This document shows, piece after piece, positions 5,986 to 8,142 of a DNA stretch of 8,142 bases. A program made the translations under genes and the position numbers. The stretch comes from Bacillota bacterium (GTDB lineage: Bacteria > Bacillota > Clostridia > Oscillospirales > Ruminococcaceae), in assembly GCA_023456995.1 (NCBI GenBank), contig JAEWNU010000217.1, positions 1 to 8,142 on the forward strand. Direction: 5' to 3'. The notes under the pieces are model-generated. The model did no database searches. It had not been told where the DNA came from and was given only the letters and a program-made list of their open reading frames with translations. Within the stretch, counting starts at the first letter, position 1. Each line of letters opens with the position of its first letter.

Positions 5986-6480
5986 TTACGCCTTCGTTTT
6001 AAAGATGCTCGGCACGCTTGCACCCTGGTGGCTACGCGCCGCGCCGTAGGGGGTTGCCGGAAACACACTGTCACTGGCCGGCTTGGCAACAAGCGTTTCG
6101 GGGTTTAATCGGGTAATGTTGGTATGAGCAACCACCATCGATTTATCGTTCGTAAACTTAATTTCGTCCACGTAAGACTGTATCTGCCTAAATAGTGACG
6201 ACAGTGATAGCTTATGCGTCTCAGGAATTTCTTCAATTAGCTGAGAAAATGTCATCTGGCCATAGCCCAAACTTTCTTGAAGCGCAATACGCCTGCTCTC
6301 AAGTGTTTCAATCAGCTTAGTGTTTGCTTGTGCTGTGCTGATGGCGTGCTCAATACGTTGCAGCGAGTTTGAAAGTAACGCGTTAAGCTTCTCTTTTTCG
6401 TCGCGTGCCATAGTATTTAGCGCAGATGCATATTTTTCAAAAAAAGTAAATAATTCAGCTGCCTGAGCTTCGGTTATCAT
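5986..6480 (-). CDS. flgN: FlgN, export chaperone for FlgK and FlgL
   Basis: FlgN keeps FlgK and FlgL soluble in the cytoplasm and delivers them to the export gate. The 164-residue protein is mostly helical and hydrophilic, with heptad-like patterns over about residues 5-115 (e.g. ELFTFFEKYASALNTM and LETLESRRIALQESLGYGQMTF). The sequence then becomes a flexible Ala/Pro/Ser tail ending in FKTKA. Sequence conservation in this family is low, so the call leans on size, helical content and the position between flgM and flgK, which is the standard one. AAAGGAG lies about eight bases before ATG 6480, and the gap to flgK is 38 bases. It differs from the FlgN/FliT-like protein at 753-1229, so the cluster seems to hold two chaperones. 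Confidence 0.85.
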   Translation of the reverse strand: MITEAQAAELFTFFEKYASALNTMARDEKEKLNALLSNSLQRIEHAISTAQANTKLIETLESRRIALQESLGYGQMTFSQLIEEIPETHKLSLSSLFRQIQSYVDEIKFTNDKSMVVAHTNITRLNPETLVAKPASDSVFPATPYGAARSHQGASVPSIFKTKA

Positions 6481-6511
6481 AACAGGGCTCCTTTCTGATC
6501 AACCAGGGGTC

Positions 6512-6808
6512 CTAACCTAAGTAATTGAGAATAGAAGCAGCCAGCTGATGGGTAGAAACACGGTATTCGCCCGACTCAATTTGAGCCGAAAGCTGCTGTA
6601 GCCGTGCACTGCTAACGCTGGTTTCAACCTCGGTTGCAATATGCTGCACGGAGCCGGAAAGTTCAGCTTGACGGGCCGCTTCCGAACTTATCGATATGCG
6701 GTCAGTATTTGAGGCACTTGAAGGCGTGCCAATATTATCCATTTTGGCAGAGGGTGCACTTTTAGTGTTTTCGTAGTATTTAAGCGCCTGATTTCTATCT
6801 ATTCTCAT
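6512..6808 (-). CDS. flgM: FlgM, anti-sigma-28 factor
   Basis: FlgM binds and holds back sigma-28 until the hook is complete; it is then lost by export (or its activity falls), releasing late-gene expression. The 98-residue protein has the family DRISISSEA motif at about 36-44. The conserved C-terminal sigma-binding helices follow: RLQQLSAQIESGEYRVSTHQ at 69-88, then LAASILNYL. The N-terminal 35 residues are polar and probably disordered, as usual. AGGAGG lies seven bases before ATG 6808, and a sigma-28 promoter lies about 57 bases further upstream, so FlgM should be made under control of the factor it inhibits. It is the first gene of the operon. Confidence 0.95.
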   Translation of the reverse strand: MRIDRNQALKYYENTKSAPSAKMDNIGTPSSASNTDRISISSEAARQAELSGSVQHIATEVETSVSSARLQQLSAQIESGEYRVSTHQLAASILNYLG

Positions 6809-6871
6809 GTTGAATCCTCCTAGGAGCAGACAAATTTTTAAGCGGAATTCTTTTTAATCACTTATAATTTA

Positions 6872-6898
6872 TAATCGGCAGATGCTTTTAAAAGTTAA
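6872..6898 (-). promoter_or_regulatory. sigma-28 (SigD/FliA) promoter of the flgM operon
   Basis: On the minus strand TTAACTTT (6891-6898), 11 bases, then GCCGATTA (6872-6879). Compared with TAAAGTTT-N11-GCCGATAA this is 6/8 and 7/8 with exact spacing. Transcription should start near 6865, about 57 bases before flgM. It fits the known practice of placing flgM under sigma-28 so that the anti-sigma factor limits its own activator. Confidence 0.8.
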
Positions 6899-6948
6899 TA
6901 GTTATATTAAAAAATGTTAAATTATAAAACAGGCGCCCGGTACAGCAC

Positions 6949-6977
6949 TTGTATTCGCTAGGGGCAGTTGATATAAT
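6949..6977 (+). promoter_or_regulatory. sigma-A-type promoter for parA
   Basis: TTGTAT (6949-6954), exactly 17 bases, then a perfect TATAAT (6972-6977). Transcription would start at about 6984. The -35 keeps only TTG of TTGACA. The -10 abuts an in-frame ATG at 6978, so that ATG would fall upstream of the transcript start, one reason to prefer the parA start at 7065. It is divergent from the sigma-28 promoter 50 bases away. Confidence 0.6.
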
Positions 6978-7048
6978 ATGATAAGGATTTTGATGGTATC
7001 AATAGAAGAGAATTCTCGAGCATTTACGCCGGGCTTTTTCTGGTCTAT

Positions 7049-7054
7049 AAGGAG
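7049..7054 (+). promoter_or_regulatory. ribosome binding site deciding the parA start
   Basis: AAGGAG, ten bases before ATG 7065. This supports a 253-residue protein rather than the longer in-frame readings from 6978 or 6993. The first of those overlaps the -10 promoter element. Confidence 0.65.
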
Positions 7055-7064
7055 AATCTGCGGA

Positions 7065-7826
7065 ATGTGTAAGGTCGTATCTGTTTCTAATCAAAAGGGT
7101 GGTGTAGGAAAAACCACAACAACGGGTGCAGTTGCCGCCGCTTTTGCTAAAAAGGGGTACCGTGTTTTGGCGGTGGATCTCGATCCACAGGGGAATTTAA
7201 CTTTTAGCGCTAAGGGTGACAACGAGTTGTCAGCCTCCATTTATGATGTATTAAAGGGCGCTGTTAAGCCCCAGCATGCCATTCAACATGTTGATTCTTG
7301 CGATTTAATCGCTTCAAACATATTGCTTTCCAGTACCGAGCTGGACTTTACCGACAAGGGACGTGAATATCTGCTACGGGACGTTTTAAGCCCGTTAAAG
7401 CCCTACTATGACTATATCTTTATTGATACGCCGCCTAACCTTGGTATTTTAACCATCAATGCCTTTACGGCATCGGATTATATCATCGTTCCAGTGCTAT
7501 CCGATATATTTAGCCTACAGGGACTGGCGCAGCTGCACGAATCGGTTCAGCATATCAAAAGCTACTGCAATAACAAGTTGGAATTTGCCGGTATATTGCT
7601 CAATCGTTTTAACCCCCGAACTGTACTCGCCAAAGAGATTATGGGTACGGCAGAAATGGTGTCAAAGTCACTTAATATCCCCTTATTTAAAACAAAAATC
7701 CGCTCAAGTGTTGCCGTATCCGAGGCACAGTCGGCGCAGATCAACGTCTTTAAATATTCACGTACCAGCCCTGCCGCTCAGGATTATATAAACTTTGCAG
7801 AAGAACTAATCGAGAGGGGAATGTAG
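7065..7826 (+). CDS. ParA/Soj family ATPase
   Basis: A 253-residue P-loop ATPase of the ParA/Soj group, which form ATP-dependent dimers that move or position chromosomes, plasmids or protein complexes. The deviant Walker A box KGGVGKTT is at 11-18, the Walker A' VDLDPQGNLT at 37-46, the Walker B YIFIDTPPN at 117-125, and the C-terminal IRSSVAVSEAQ at 212-222; all are the expected spacing. It has no obvious C-terminal amphipathic membrane-targeting helix of the MinD type, nor an FlhG-like N-terminal extension, so Soj-like is the better label; a role in flagellar placement is not shown. ATG 7065 fits the usual M-x-K-V-I-x-x-x-N-Q-K-G-G start. The next gene begins three bases after its stop codon. 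Confidence 0.9.
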   Translation: MCKVVSVSNQKGGVGKTTTTGAVAAAFAKKGYRVLAVDLDPQGNLTFSAKGDNELSASIYDVLKGAVKPQHAIQHVDSCDLIASNILLSSTELDFTDKGREYLLRDVLSPLKPYYDYIFIDTPPNLGILTINAFTASDYIIVPVLSDIFSLQGLAQLHESVQHIKSYCNNKLEFAGILLNRFNPRTVLAKEIMGTAEMVSKSLNIPLFKTKIRSSVAVSEAQSAQINVFKYSRTSPAAQDYINFAEELIERGM

Positions 7827-7828
7827 TA

Positions 7829-8142
7829 TTGGCTCGTTTGAAGAAAGACATCGACAGAGAGCTGATGTATAAAAAGATTCTACCGACAGCGATGTCCTCT
7901 GAAAATGCTTTTGATAAAGCTGCGTTTAATAATAAAAAAGAAGAGATACTGCCACTAAATTCACCTCCCGCGACGGTAGAAGTTAGTATTCAGAAACCTG
8001 TTGAGGTGATTGTTTCTTCGCCGAATGATGAAGAGCGTACCCAAGAGGAGAATGCCCAAGTGTTGCCGGCTCAGTTTCAGCCGGAAGTGGCTGCTAAAAC
8101 TGAGGTGAGTTCGCCAGAGGCTGCACCGCTCAGTATACAAAC
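7829..8142 (+). CDS. unrecognised protein downstream of parA, 3' end outside window
   Basis: An open frame from TTG 7829 to the right edge, 104 codons plus two bases. AGAGGGGA lies eight bases before the TTG, overlapping the end of parA; an ATG at 7865 is a shorter alternative. The N-terminus is basic with a KKDIDRELMYKKILPT segment (about 5-20). From about residue 35 it becomes rich in Glu, Pro, Val and Gln, a low-complexity linker that presumably leads to a domain beyond the edge. It shows none of the ParB signatures. Proteins of this shape ending in a ComFB-type domain occur in Clostridia to my recollection, but nothing here proves that. The three-base gap after parA implies cotranscription. 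Confidence 0.75.
   Translation, partial: MARLKKDIDRELMYKKILPTAMSSENAFDKAAFNNKKEEILPLNSPPATVEVSIQKPVEVIVSSPNDEERTQEENAQVLPAQFQPEVAAKTEVSSPEAAPLSIQ

Noticed and set aside
6978..7064. Longer parA reading from ATG 6978 or ATG 6993
   Set aside because: ATG 6978 directly follows a perfect TATAAT and would precede the transcript start. The ATP-binding loop sits at the normal distance from ATG 7065, which has its own AAGGAG. ATG 6993 has a weak AAGGA and cannot be fully excluded.
1..8142. CRISPR arrays, insertion sequences, tRNA or rRNA genes
   Set aside because: No regularly spaced repeats, transposase-like frames, terminal inverted repeats or RNA-gene patterns were seen.

Overview
The window is a flagellar late-gene cluster from a Gram-positive, low-to-mid-GC bacterium, most likely a member of the Clostridia. 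The reasons are the strong GGAGG-type ribosome binding sites, the use of TTG (and apparently ATT) starts, and a gene order close to the Bacillus/Clostridium flgM-flgN-flgK-flgL-yviE-fliW-csrA series. The species cannot be named from the sequence alone.

Reading leftward on the minus strand from about 6.9 kb, a good sigma-28 (FliA/SigD-type) promoter at 6872-6898 precedes flgM (anti-sigma-28), flgN (export chaperone), flgK and flgL (hook-filament junction proteins), a DUF6470/YviE-type protein, fliW and csrA. Gaps are short, and csrA overlaps fliW by 7 bases, so this reads as one operon. A second minus-strand block holds an unnamed FlgN/FliT-like chaperone gene and the N-terminal two hundred or so residues of fliD (filament cap), which runs off the left edge behind its own possible sigma-28 promoter. 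In Bacillus the flagellin gene hag follows csrA. Here flagellin is absent from that place.

Between csrA and the chaperone gene lies a single plus-strand gene of unknown function (1291-1905). It has an excellent ribosome binding site placed exactly for an ATT start codon and no ATG/GTG/TTG for the next 46 codons. Its rho-independent terminator is built from the reverse complement of the last codons of csrA. The minus-strand transcript has no convincing terminator after csrA, so the plus-strand gene may sit inside, and antisense to, a longer flagellar transcript.

On the right, divergent from flgM across a 256-base gap, are a Soj/ParA-type ATPase gene (7065-7826) with its own sigma-A-type promoter and the start of a second, unrecognised gene (7829 to the edge). 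That protein has a basic N-terminus followed by a Glu/Pro/Val-rich low-complexity stretch and does not look like ParB.

Together the genes form a late flagellar assembly and regulation module: FlgM holds sigma-28 until export opens, FlgN and the second chaperone deliver FlgK/FlgL and perhaps FliD, and FliW-CsrA form a translation-control switch. The unusual parts are the opposite-strand gene with its ATT start and csrA-embedded terminator, the extra chaperone, and the ParA pair.
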